Numbered from the stretch's first letter, positions 1-7,357 are shown. The stretch is 8,006 bases of DNA from Rhodobacterales bacterium 34-62-10 (GCA_002282555.1 NCJR01000076.1:1-8006); one strand, 5' to 3'. Made by a program: numbers and translations. Notes: generated from the letters alone by a model not told the origin.

Positions 1-426
1 GGGATCGGCGATATGGCGGAAGGTCAGCGGGGCCATGCGCAATTCGGCCAGGTGCGTGCCGCCCAGATCGACAGGGCCGGGATCGTGATTGCCTTCGGCC
101 CAGATCCAGCGCCGCCCCGCTTGCAGCCGCGCGATCCAGAGGCGGGCGTCATCGGGCAGCCCGTCGCTGGCGGCCAGATCGTCGAAACTGTCGCCAAGGC
201 AGATCACCGTGGCGGCGCGGGTCGCGTCCAGATCGGATTGCAGGCGGGTCAGCGTGTCCTGCGCCTCATAGGGGGGCAGGGCCATGCCGCCGCGCCGCAC
301 GCGCCGTTCGGATTTGCCGAAATGCAGGTCGGACACGGCCAGCAGCGCCTGCGCAGGCCAGTAGAGCGCGCCCGAGGGCAGGGCGTGCAGGGTTTCCCCC
401 GCAAGGGTGAAGGCGTGGTGAACCAT
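1..426 (-). CDS. pdeM: PdeM, ligase-associated DNA damage response endonuclease (partial, C-terminus outside window)
   Basis: Translating the minus strand from the ATG at 426 gives 142 uninterrupted codons that run off the window at base 1. The calcineurin-like metallophosphoesterase motifs appear in order: SDLHFGK (residues 32-38), GDSFDD (78-83) and GNHDPGP (112-118). These supply the Asp, Asn and His ligands of a two-metal centre. Their spacing and the start MVHHAFTLAGETL match PdeM/MPE, the Mn-dependent DNA endonuclease family linked to Lhr helicases, ATP-dependent ligases and an MBL-fold exonuclease. An AAGAGG ribosome binding site lies 6 nt before the ATG. The gene is 77 nt downstream of the helicase in the same direction, so co-transcription is likely. 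The third motif, a His pair near the C-terminus, should lie beyond the window. The family call is strong; the role in repair is known only from family members. Confidence 0.9.
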   Translation of the reverse strand, partial: MVHHAFTLAGETLHALPSGALYWPAQALLAVSDLHFGKSERRVRRGGMALPPYEAQDTLTRLQSDLDATRAATVICLGDSFDDLAASDGLPDDARLWIARLQAGRRWIWAEGNHDPGPVDLGGTHLAELRMAPLTFRHIADP

Positions 427-429
427 GAT

Positions 430-443
430 CTGCCTCTTGGCAG
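430..443 (-). promoter_or_regulatory. Small hairpin overlapping the pdeM ribosome binding site
   Basis: On the transcribed strand CTGCC-AAGA-GGCAG forms a 5-bp stem with a 4-nt loop. The AAGAGG Shine-Dalgarno sequence of pdeM occupies the loop and the start of the 3' arm. The stem is short and may not be stable; translational damping is an inference. Confidence 0.3.
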
Positions 444-453
444 GCGGTGTGCG

Positions 454-501
454 GCAAGACAAGGGGCAAGACAAGGGACAAGACAAGGGGCACGGCAAGA
501 G
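454..501. repeat. 12-bp tandem repeat between the helicase gene and pdeM
   Basis: Three near-identical 12-bp units lie at 454-465 and 466-477 (both GCAAGACAAGGG) and 478-489 (ACAAGACAAGGG). A degenerate fourth unit follows at 490-501 (GCACGGCAAGAG). The array fills most of the 77-bp gap between the helicase stop and the pdeM start. In the transcript it would read as a pyrimidine-rich CUUGUC-type tract. It looks like a slippage-prone minisatellite; no function can be read from it. Confidence 0.85.
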
Positions 502-503
502 GA

Positions 504-2915
504 TCAGCCAAGCCCCGCCTCGCGCATCAACGCCTCGGCTGCCTCGGCCATGAGGCGCTCGCGGGCGATGCCTTCGACGGGGACGCGGCCCATCTCGAGG
601 AACAGGGGCGCCGAGAAGGGCGTGAGGCGCGACAGGCGGATGAGGTCGATCCGGTCGCCCACCCGTTCCAGCATCTCGCGCACGCGGCCGAAATCGACAA
701 GGCCGCGCATCGCCTCGGTTCGTGTGATCTTCAAAAGCAGGTGGTCGGGGTCGTATTTGACCAGCGTGTCATAGAGGATGTCCGAGGAAAACGTGGCCTG
801 CCGCCCGGATTTCCGTTGGCCTGCGCTGACGCGGTCGATCAGCCCCGCGATGGTGGCCGAGGCGCGGAAGGTGCGTTTCATCACGGCATTGCCCTTGAAC
901 CATGCCTCCAGCCCGTCCTCCAGCTTTTGCGGGTCCAGCAGGGCGCGGGCATCGGTCAGGGGTTTCAGCCCCCAGATCAGCGTCGCGTAATCGGTGGCGA
1001 CGAAGCCTAGGGGATCAAGCCCCATCTCCTCCATCCGTTTGGTGAGCAAAAGGCCCAGCGTTTGCTGCGCGTTGCGCCCCGCGAAGCCGTAGACGCAAGC
1101 ATGTTCGCGCCCGTCATGGGGGAAGCTTTCGATCAGCAGGCGCCCCGGTTCCGGCAGGCGGCTGATGCGGCGTTGCAGGGCCAGCCAGTCGCGGGTGTGA
1201 CCGGGCAGGGCAGGCCAATCCTCGGCTTGCAGCATATGCAGGATGCGGGTGCTGAGCTGCGTGGATGTGGCGAATTTCGTGCCCATGAAGGTGGCGATCT
1301 TGGGCTTGCGGCCGGGGTCGGGGCTGACCTCGACCGTCATCTCGCGCAGCCCCTCATAGCGGACGATCTGCCCGCCGATCAGGAAAGTGTCACCGGGGGT
1401 GAGGGTGGCGGCGAAGGCCTCCTCGATCTCGCCCAAGGGTTTGCCGCCGCGATTGCGCCGGAAGCGGACCTTGAGGGTGTCCGTGTCCTGGATCGTGCCG
1501 ATATTCATGCGGATCTGTTTTGCGGCGCGGGGATCGCGGAGGTGCCACAGCCCGTCCGGGCGCTGCATCAGGCGTTGCCAGCGGTCATAGGCGCGTAAGG
1601 CATAGCCGCCGGTGGCGATGAAATCGAGGCAGGCGTCGAAATCGGCGCGGGTCAGGGTGGCGTAGGCGCCTGCGGTTGTGACCTCGTTATAGAGCGTATC
1701 AGCGTCAAATGGCCCGGCGCAGGCGGCGATCAGGATATGCTGGCAGAGCACGTCCAAGGGGCCATCGCCGCGCGGCTCTCCATCCAGATCATGGGCGCGG
1801 GTGGCTTCTAAGGCGGCCAGACATTCGATCACCTCGAACCGGTTGGCGGGCACCAGAAGCGCCTTGGAGGGTGCGTTATAGCGGTGGTTGGCGCGGCCGA
1901 TGCGTTGCACAAGGCGTTTGACGTTCTTGGGTGCGCCAATCTGGATCACAAGGTCCACATCGCCCCAGTCGATCCCCAGATCAAGGCTACCGGTGCAGAC
2001 GATGGCGCGGAGTTGCCCGGCCACCATCGCCGCCTCGACCCTTGCGCGTTGGTCGCGGTCAAGGCTGCCGTGATGGATGCCGATGGGCAGGGCGTCATCA
2101 TTGGCCAGCCAGAGGTTGTGAAAGAAGATCTCGGCCTGCGCGCGGGTGTTGTGGAAAATCAGCGTGGTGTTATGGGCGCGGACCTGTTCCAGAACGGCCG
2201 GGATCGCATAGGCGGCCCCACCCCCGGACCAAGGCGGCGGCTGGTCGGTGGTCAGCATCGCGATATCGGGGTCAGGGCCGGGATCGGCGGTCAGGATCGG
2301 GCAGGGATCGGGGTGACGGGCCAGAAAGCGCGCGATGGCGGCGGGGTCGTCCACGGTGGCGGACAGCCCGACGCGGTGCAGTCCGGGGCAGAGGGTTTGC
2401 AGGCGGGCCAGCGCCAGCATCAGCTGATCGCCACGCTTGGACTCGGCCAGGGCGTGGATCTCATCCACGACGATCCGCTTGAGGCCTGCGAAGATGCGCG
2501 GCGCGTCCTCGTATGAGGTGAGCAGCGCAAGGCTTTCCGGGGTGGTCAGCAGGATATGCGGCGGGTCGGCGCGTTGGCGGCGTTTGGTATGGGCCGAGGT
2601 GTCGCCGGTGCGATCCTCGATCCGCACAGGCAGGCCCATCTCGGCCACCGGGGTTTGCAGGTTGCGTTTGATATCGGCGGCCAGCGCCTTGAGGGGTGAG
2701 ACATAGAGGGTGTGCAGGCCGGTATGGGGCGCGCTGGCAAGGTCGGCGAGCGTGGGCAGGAAGCCCGCCAGCGTCTTGCCGCCGCCGGTGGGGGCGATGA
2801 GGAGGAGGGCGGGATCATTGGCCCGGGCCAGCATGTCCAGCTGATGCGGGTGCGGGGCCCAGCCCTTGGTCTGGAACCAGTCGGTGATGATGGGGGGCAG
2901 TTGGGGCGCGGTCAT
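504..2915 (-). CDS. lhr: Lhr-Core-type DEXH-box helicase, ligase-associated DNA damage response
   Basis: This 803-residue superfamily 2 helicase is expected to be an ATP-driven 3'-to-5' single-strand DNA translocase acting in cytoplasmic DNA repair. Motifs in order are Q25 of the HQLDML segment, Walker A APTGGGKT (41-48), SPLKAL (73-78), TTPESL (124-129), DEIH box (151-154), SAT (185-187), LIFHNTR (252-258), GSLDLGIDWG (309-318) and QRIGRANH (337-344). After the two RecA-like domains come the winged-helix and beta-barrel region and the Lhr-associated C-terminal region. The length fits the short Lhr-Core form, not the roughly 1,500-residue full Lhr. An in-frame TAA lies 6 nt before the ATG at 2915, so the start is fixed unless it is internal. 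No good Shine-Dalgarno sequence precedes it, which suggests weak or leaderless initiation. pdeM follows in the same direction. The exonuclease and ligase partners are not next to it on the upstream side. Confidence 0.93.
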   Translation of the reverse strand: MTAPQLPPIITDWFQTKGWAPHPHQLDMLARANDPALLLIAPTGGGKTLAGFLPTLADLASAPHTGLHTLYVSPLKALAADIKRNLQTPVAEMGLPVRIEDRTGDTSAHTKRRQRADPPHILLTTPESLALLTSYEDAPRIFAGLKRIVVDEIHALAESKRGDQLMLALARLQTLCPGLHRVGLSATVDDPAAIARFLARHPDPCPILTADPGPDPDIAMLTTDQPPPWSGGGAAYAIPAVLEQVRAHNTTLIFHNTRAQAEIFFHNLWLANDDALPIGIHHGSLDRDQRARVEAAMVAGQLRAIVCTGSLDLGIDWGDVDLVIQIGAPKNVKRLVQRIGRANHRYNAPSKALLVPANRFEVIECLAALEATRAHDLDGEPRGDGPLDVLCQHILIAACAGPFDADTLYNEVTTAGAYATLTRADFDACLDFIATGGYALRAYDRWQRLMQRPDGLWHLRDPRAAKQIRMNIGTIQDTDTLKVRFRRNRGGKPLGEIEEAFAATLTPGDTFLIGGQIVRYEGLREMTVEVSPDPGRKPKIATFMGTKFATSTQLSTRILHMLQAEDWPALPGHTRDWLALQRRISRLPEPGRLLIESFPHDGREHACVYGFAGRNAQQTLGLLLTKRMEEMGLDPLGFVATDYATLIWGLKPLTDARALLDPQKLEDGLEAWFKGNAVMKRTFRASATIAGLIDRVSAGQRKSGRQATFSSDILYDTLVKYDPDHLLLKITRTEAMRGLVDFGRVREMLERVGDRIDLIRLSRLTPFSAPLFLEMGRVPVEGIARERLMAEAAEALMREAGLG

Positions 2916-2928
2916 GCGGGCTTAGGTA

Positions 2929-2956
2929 GGGCAGGCGGGGGGGCAGGGCTAGGGGG
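2929..2956 (+). other. G-run cluster with potential G-quadruplex pattern
   Basis: Four runs of at least three G lie at 2929-2931, 2937-2943, 2946-2948 and 2952-2956, with gaps of 5, 2 and 3 nt. This fits the usual G3+N1-7 quadruplex pattern on the plus strand. It lies 14 nt upstream of the helicase start, on the strand complementary to that transcript. Folding and function are untested, and G-runs occur by chance in such GC-rich DNA. Confidence 0.5.
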
Positions 2957-2985
2957 AGATGGCGCCGCGAGAGCCTTGCCCCCGG

Positions 2986-3002
2986 TGTCCCACCGTGGGA
3001 CA
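2986..3002. promoter_or_regulatory. Perfect 17-bp palindrome TGTCCCAC-C-GTGGGACA (candidate operator or hairpin)
   Basis: The two 8-bp arms (2986-2993 and 2995-3002) are exact inverted copies around a single C, and TTTT follows at 3003-3006. As DNA it looks like a dimeric regulator's operator in the helicase/MATE divergent region, about 70 bp upstream of the helicase ATG. As RNA, read on the plus strand, the stem plus T4 could act as a weak intrinsic terminator, but no plus-strand gene ends just before it. The binding protein is unknown to me. Confidence 0.5.
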
Positions 3003-3014
3003 TTTTCCGCGATG

Positions 3015-3067
3015 AGGGATATCAAGGGGTTACGCGGCGGCGTTAGGGATATTTTAAGGGTTTTGCG
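3015..3067 (+). repeat. Imperfect direct repeat pair AGGGATAT...GGGTT...GCG
   Basis: The segments 3015-3036 and 3045-3067 both start with AGGGATAT, continue with an A/T-rich step and (A)AGGG(G)TT, and end in GCG. They lie 30 bp apart start to start, just downstream of the 17-bp palindrome. They may be tandem regulator sites or part of a dispersed intergenic element. Confidence 0.5.
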
Positions 3068-3128
3068 TTCGGGGTGCCGCGGGCATCAAGGCTGCGGATG
3101 GCTGATGGAGGGATGCCGGGGTGCGACG

Positions 3129-3150
3129 CGCTCCGGTTCCCTGCGGAGCG
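3129..3150. repeat. Inverted repeat CGCTCCG-N8-CGGAGCG
   Basis: Perfect 7-bp arms at 3129-3135 and 3144-3150 enclose an 8-nt loop. No T-run follows on the plus strand, so it is not a standard intrinsic terminator. It could be a structural part of the intergenic element that continues into the CCTCCGGCGGG motif about 20 bp further on. Confidence 0.45.
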
Positions 3151-3164
3151 ATTGGGGCGGTCGT

Positions 3165-3201
3165 GGATGCCTCCGGCGGGGATATTTGGTGCAAGAAGAT
3201 G
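3165..3201 (+). repeat. Recurrent intergenic motif, copy 1 (CCTCCGGCGGGG-ATATTT-GCAAGA)
   Basis: This copy reads GGATG, CCTCCGGCGGGG, ATATTTGGT and GCAAGAAGATG. It matches the segment at 7970-8003 with only a few substitutions and one 3-nt gap. I recall such GC-block-plus-ATATTT segments as frequent between genes in Rhodobacterales, often as terminator-like sequences. This copy does not follow a plus-strand gene, so it may be a relic or an independent element. Confidence 0.55.
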
Positions 3202-3341
3202 CAGGCCTTGCGGGGTGACGGGCGCGTGCGAGGAGCGGTCAGCGAGGAGCCTTGCGGGGCAGTGTCGCCACGCTGACACTCCGGGCGCCATTCCCCGCGG
3301 TGCGTCTTGCGCGTTTCACAAAGCGGCGCTAGGGCCATGGT

Positions 3342-4727
3342 ATGAGTGATGCGACCCCCATATCCCAGAGCCTTCCCCTGACGCCCTCGCAGCATATGCG
3401 CGCCATTACGGTGCTGGGGCTGCCCTTGATCCTGAGCCATGTGGCGCAATTCTCGATCTCTCTGACCGATGCGGTGATGCTGGGCTGGTATGACGTGACG
3501 GCGCTGGCGGCGCAGGTTCTGGCGGGGATGGTGTTTTTCGTGCTGTTCCTGTTCGGGTCAGGCTTTGCATGGGCCGTGATGCCGATGGTGGCCGAGGCGG
3601 AATCGGCGGGTCAAAGCCAGCAGGTCCGGCGCGTGACGCGCATGGCCATGTGGCTGTCGATCCTGTTCGGGACGCTGTCGATGCCCCTGATGATCTGGTC
3701 CGAGCCTCTGCTGCTGGCGCTGGGCCAGACCGAGGAGATCGCGCGCGAGGCCAGCCGCTATCTGCGTGTGGCGGGTTGGGGTATTTTTCCCGCGCTGCTG
3801 GTGATGGTGCTGAAATCCTATCTGGCGGCGCTGGAGCGGACGCAGGTTGTCCTTTGGGTCACGATCGGCGCGGTGGCGGTCAATGTGATCGTCAATTACG
3901 CGCTGATCTTCGGCCATTGGGGGGCGCCCGAGATGGGGATCGTGGGGGCGGCCTGGGCCTCGCTTGCGGTGCAGATCACGTCGCTGGTGTTGCTGGCGGT
4001 CTATGCGGGCATGGTCACGCGCGAGCATGCGTTGTTCGTCCGGTTCTGGCGCCCCGATTGGGAGGCGTTCGGGCAGGTGTTCCGGCTGGGCTGGCCGATC
4101 GGGATCACCACGCTGGCCGAGGTGGGGCTGTTCGCCGCCGCCTCGATCATGATGGGCTGGCTGGGCACGCTGCCGCTGGCGGCGCATGGGATCGCGTTGC
4201 AGATCGCGTCACTGGTATTCATGATCCATCTGGGTCTGGGCAATGTGGCCACGGTGCGCGCGGGGCGCGCGCTGGGGGTGCAGGACTGGGGCGGGCTGCG
4301 GCTGGGGGCCATGGTCGTGGTGGCGCTGTCGCTGGCGCTGGCCGGGCTGACGGTGCTGCTGTTTCTGCTGGTGCCCGAATTCCTGATGGGGCTGTTCCTG
4401 TCACCCGACGAGCCGGACCGCGCGGGCGTCATCGCCATTGGTGTGGTGCTGCTGGCGGCGGCGGCGCTGTTCCAGCTGGCCGATGCCGCGCAGGTGATGG
4501 CGCTGAGCCTGCTGCGCGGGGTGCAGGACACGCGCGTACCGATGATCATCGCCACCCTGTCCTATTGGGCGGTGGGGATGCCTGTCGCCTATGTGCTGGG
4601 ATTCGTGCTGGGCTGGGGCGGTGTCGGTGTCTGGCTGGGGCTGGCCGTGGGGCTGGCGCTGGCCGGGGTCTTTATGATGTGGCGCTTTTGGGGTGTGATG
4701 CTGCCGCGGCTGGCGGCGCGGGGATAA
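3342..4727 (+). CDS. MATE-family multidrug efflux transporter (NorM-like)
   Basis: This 461-residue inner-membrane protein is predicted to exchange Na+ or H+ for cationic drugs or metabolites. About 12 hydrophobic segments are visible, near residues 21-41, 56-83, 101-120, 141-163, 169-190, 199-223, 249-272, 282-300, 321-345, 364-388, 400-421 and 425-448, in two similar halves. The hallmark LTDAVMLGW lies at 41-49. E260 in TLAEVGLF and D381 in LADAAQVM match by pattern the cation-site acids of Vibrio NorM (E255, D371). The length is normal for the family. AGGG ends 7 nt before the ATG at 3342; an overlapping ATG at 3337 is out of frame and stops after two codons. The gene stands alone, divergent from the helicase and convergent with the next gene. 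The substrate cannot be read from the sequence. Confidence 0.93.
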   Translation: MSDATPISQSLPLTPSQHMRAITVLGLPLILSHVAQFSISLTDAVMLGWYDVTALAAQVLAGMVFFVLFLFGSGFAWAVMPMVAEAESAGQSQQVRRVTRMAMWLSILFGTLSMPLMIWSEPLLLALGQTEEIAREASRYLRVAGWGIFPALLVMVLKSYLAALERTQVVLWVTIGAVAVNVIVNYALIFGHWGAPEMGIVGAAWASLAVQITSLVLLAVYAGMVTREHALFVRFWRPDWEAFGQVFRLGWPIGITTLAEVGLFAAASIMMGWLGTLPLAAHGIALQIASLVFMIHLGLGNVATVRAGRALGVQDWGGLRLGAMVVVALSLALAGLTVLLFLLVPEFLMGLFLSPDEPDRAGVIAIGVVLLAAAALFQLADAAQVMALSLLRGVQDTRVPMIIATLSYWAVGMPVAYVLGFVLGWGGVGVWLGLAVGLALAGVFMMWRFWGVMLPRLAARG

Positions 4728-4782
4728 GCGCGTTGCGAGCGCGCCCGGACACAAGGCCAGAGACCTGACGCGTTGGAACGGC

Positions 4783-4845
4783 TTGATCGCGTTGAACGTC
4801 ATGAACGTCATGAACGTCATGAACGTCTTGAAAACCTTGATCGCC
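4783..4845. repeat. 9-bp tandem repeat array between convergent genes
   Basis: Seven consecutive 9-bp units fill 4783-4845: TTGATCGCG, TTGAACGTC, then three exact ATGAACGTC copies (4801-4827), TTGAAAACC and TTGATCGCC. The array is most regular in the middle and decays outward, as expected for a slippage-grown minisatellite. It sits in the 161-bp gap between the MATE stop and the end of the minus-strand hypothetical gene. Either strand could be read through without stops, but no gene is credible there. No clear intrinsic terminator is visible for either convergent gene. Confidence 0.85.
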
Positions 4846-4888
4846 GGCAGCGTCAGGTGTTTCAGCTTCAATCATCAAGGATCAGGCG

Positions 4889-5293
4889 TCATTCGCCCTT
4901 GATCAGCCGGTCGGCCTTTTTGCGCACCAGAACCGTGCGCAGGTCGTGCATCGCCAGAAGCAGCGTATCGGTGACCGCGTCCAGCTGGTCATCCGTGGCC
5001 CGCGTCTGCACCCATTGCGTGGTCAGGTTCAGGTGATCCACGGCGCGCAGGATGTCATCCACGTCGCGGGCCGCCAGAAGTGCGGTGCGCTGGGTCATCC
5101 AGTCGGTGATGGCGGCCATGTCCGCCTCGGTCAGGCGGCGGTCGCCATGGGGTTTCACCTCGGCGTTGCGGATGTTGATGGTGGCGATCTGGTCCATCTC
5201 GATCCGGCGCTGGCGGTTTTCGGTGTCCACGCGGAACACCAGCGCGCCGTTTTCGCGCACCCGGAAATAATAGTCCGGTAGATCGCCTGCCAT
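4889..5293 (-). CDS. Conserved-looking hypothetical protein, 134 aa, downstream of aatA
   Basis: I do not recognise a characterised family. The protein begins MAGDLPDYYFRVRENGALVF. A predicted beta-rich N-terminal part (about 7-48) includes RVDTENRQRRIEMDQIATINIRN. A helical C-terminal part (about 55-128) is rich in Asp, Leu and Arg and ends in a basic stretch, VLVRKKADRL. There is no signal peptide and no membrane segment, so it is probably cytoplasmic. An AAGGAG ribosome binding site lies 8 nt before the ATG, and the gene starts 18 nt after the aatA stop, so the two are probably co-transcribed. Balanced composition and the good ribosome binding site support a real gene. A nonsense codon in aatA could reduce its expression by polarity. 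Confidence 0.75.
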   Translation of the reverse strand: MAGDLPDYYFRVRENGALVFRVDTENRQRRIEMDQIATINIRNAEVKPHGDRRLTEADMAAITDWMTQRTALLAARDVDDILRAVDHLNLTTQWVQTRATDDQLDAVTDTLLLAMHDLRTVLVRKKADRLIKGE

Positions 5294-5311
5294 CGTGCCT
5301 GCTCCTTCGTG

Positions 5312-6544
<1,233 letters not shown>

Positions 6545-6569
6545 TCAATGTCTTAGGATGCACGGATAG

Positions 6570-6589
6570 GCCGATCAAGCAGGATCGGC
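6570..6589. promoter_or_regulatory. Inverted repeat GCCGATC-N6-GATCGGC, candidate operator of the Xre gene
   Basis: Perfect 7-bp arms at 6570-6576 and 6583-6589 surround AAGCAG. The repeat sits in the 88-bp divergent gap between aatA and the Xre-type gene, and its right arm ends 4 nt before the GGGAG ribosome binding site. Xre/Cro regulators commonly bind such palindromes and repress their own promoter, so autoregulation is a reasonable inference. As RNA it would form a hairpin directly before the ribosome binding site. Confidence 0.5.
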
Positions 6590-6602
6590 GGATGGGAGCA
6601 AA

Positions 6603-7034
6603 ATGACAGCGGACCGCAGCGAGGATGACCCGATGGATGACGTGACGCAGATGGAAGAGAACTGGTACGGGCCGGATACCGCCACGTTCGGGGACCGGGT
6701 CGCTGCGGCGCGTGAGGCGGCGGGGATGACCCAGAAGCAGATGGCCCGGCGTCTGGGCGTGAAACACGGCACCGTGCGCGATTGGGAGGATGACCTGTCC
6801 GAGCCGCGCGCCAACAAGCTGTCGATGATGGCGGGGCTGCTGGGTGTCTCGATCGTGTGGCTTTTGACGGGCGAGGGCGATGGCGTGGCGGCCCCGGTTG
6901 ACGAAAGCCCGATTTCGCCCGATATCAACGCTCTGCTGGTCGAGATCCGCGACCTCAAGACCCAGATCGGCGCTGCGGCGGACCGTCTGGGGCGGCTGGA
7001 GAAAAGCCTGCGGATGAAGCTGAAGGGCGAATGA
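6603..7034 (+). CDS. Xre/Cro-type helix-turn-helix transcriptional regulator with C-terminal coiled coil
   Basis: This is a 143-residue DNA-binding protein. An acidic N-terminal tail (1-28) precedes a Cro/C1-type HTH at about 29-90, with FGDRVAAAREAAGMTQKQMA leading into LGVKHGTVRDWED as the recognition region and LLGVSIVWLLTGEG closing the domain. A short Pro/Asp linker follows. Residues 107-138 have heptad-like Leu/Ile spacing (INALLVEIRDL...) suggesting a dimerising coiled coil. The start is uncertain: the ATG at 6603 has GGGAG 4 nt upstream, while the ATG at 6633 has GAGG 8 nt upstream and would remove ten residues without touching the HTH. sdhE begins one base after the stop, so the two genes are very likely translationally coupled. 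Target genes are unknown; the inverted repeat just upstream suggests autoregulation. Confidence 0.87.
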   Translation: MTADRSEDDPMDDVTQMEENWYGPDTATFGDRVAAAREAAGMTQKQMARRLGVKHGTVRDWEDDLSEPRANKLSMMAGLLGVSIVWLLTGEGDGVAAPVDESPISPDINALLVEIRDLKTQIGAAADRLGRLEKSLRMKLKGE

Positions 7035-7035
7035 C

Positions 7036-7335
7036 ATGCTGATCGAACAAGCGCCGACGGGCGAGACACGCGATACGCGGCTGCGGCGTCTGGCCATGCG
7101 GTCGATGCGGCGCGGGATCAAGGAGATGGACGTGATCCTGTCGCGCTTTGCCGGGGAACGGCTGGCCGGGCTGGATGCGCAGATGCTGGACAGCTATGAT
7201 GCGCTGCTGCGCGAGAATGATCATGACCTGTATTATTGGACCAGCGGCGTGCAGGACCCGCCCGCGCATTTCGCGCCTGTGGTGGGAGAGATCCGTGCCA
7301 TGCTGACCGCTCAGGGAGCAGCCGGGTCGCGCTGA
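7036..7335 (+). CDS. sdhE: SdhE, succinate dehydrogenase assembly factor 2 (FAD assembly factor)
   Basis: This 99-residue cytoplasmic chaperone promotes covalent attachment of FAD to the flavoprotein subunit SdhA of succinate dehydrogenase (and FrdA where present). The family signature RGxxE is visible as RGIKE (26-30), followed by MDVILSRFA. The second conserved block ENDHDLYYWTSG (60-71) matches the typical END.DL..W..G pattern. The size agrees with bacterial SdhE (about 90-100 residues) plus a short extra N-terminal tail. AAGGG lies 8 nt before the ATG inside the end of the Xre gene, and the two genes are one base apart. The sdh operon itself is not in the window. Confidence 0.92.
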   Translation: MLIEQAPTGETRDTRLRRLAMRSMRRGIKEMDVILSRFAGERLAGLDAQMLDSYDALLRENDHDLYYWTSGVQDPPAHFAPVVGEIRAMLTAQGAAGSR

Positions 7336-7357
7336 CCCCCCTGCCTGCAAAGAGTGT

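Larger units (their letters stand above)
2916..3341. other. 426-bp divergent intergenic region, repeat-rich, no credible gene
   Basis: This gap separates the divergent helicase and MATE genes and must hold both promoters, though I cannot place convincing -35/-10 boxes. Beyond the elements listed separately, it has short direct repeats GCCTTGCGGGG (3205-3215 and 3249-3259) and GCGAGGAGC (3228-3236 and 3242-3250), and an inverted repeat AGTGTC / GACACT (3261-3266 and 3275-3280). Short open frames cross it on both strands but have Arg/Pro/Gly-biased compositions and no recognisable motif. The density of small repeats suggests mobile or degraded intergenic elements; this is an inference. Confidence 0.7.

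Noticed and set aside
454..501. CRISPR array
   Set aside because: Units are directly adjacent with no unique spacers, and no cas genes are present.
266..511. Minus-strand open frame reading through the 12-bp repeat with PLVLPLVL-like residues
   Set aside because: It overlaps pdeM in a different frame, and the hydrophobic run is only the translated repeat; no ATG start.
1884..2516. Long plus-strand open frames opposite the helicase gene
   Set aside because: They lie opposite conserved helicase motifs and show no family features.
3337..3345. Two-codon ORF ATG-GTA-TGA overlapping the MATE start
   Set aside because: It is positioned too close to the AGGG element to be favoured over the real start, and such minimal frames occur by chance.
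3054..3449. Open frames crossing the helicase/MATE intergenic region
   Set aside because: Biased composition, overlap with the MATE start and no recognisable domain or ribosome binding site.
4728..4744. GCGCG / CGCGC hairpin after the MATE stop as a terminator
   Set aside because: Only a 5-bp stem and no T-run follows.
3569..4768. 399-codon open frame on the plus strand in another frame of the MATE gene
   Set aside because: Arg/Gly/Ala-biased shadow of the transporter, which has clear membrane segments and family motifs.
7324..7338. GGGTC-GCGCT-GACCC hairpin over the sdhE stop codon as a terminator
   Set aside because: Short stem, followed by C-rich sequence and not by T.
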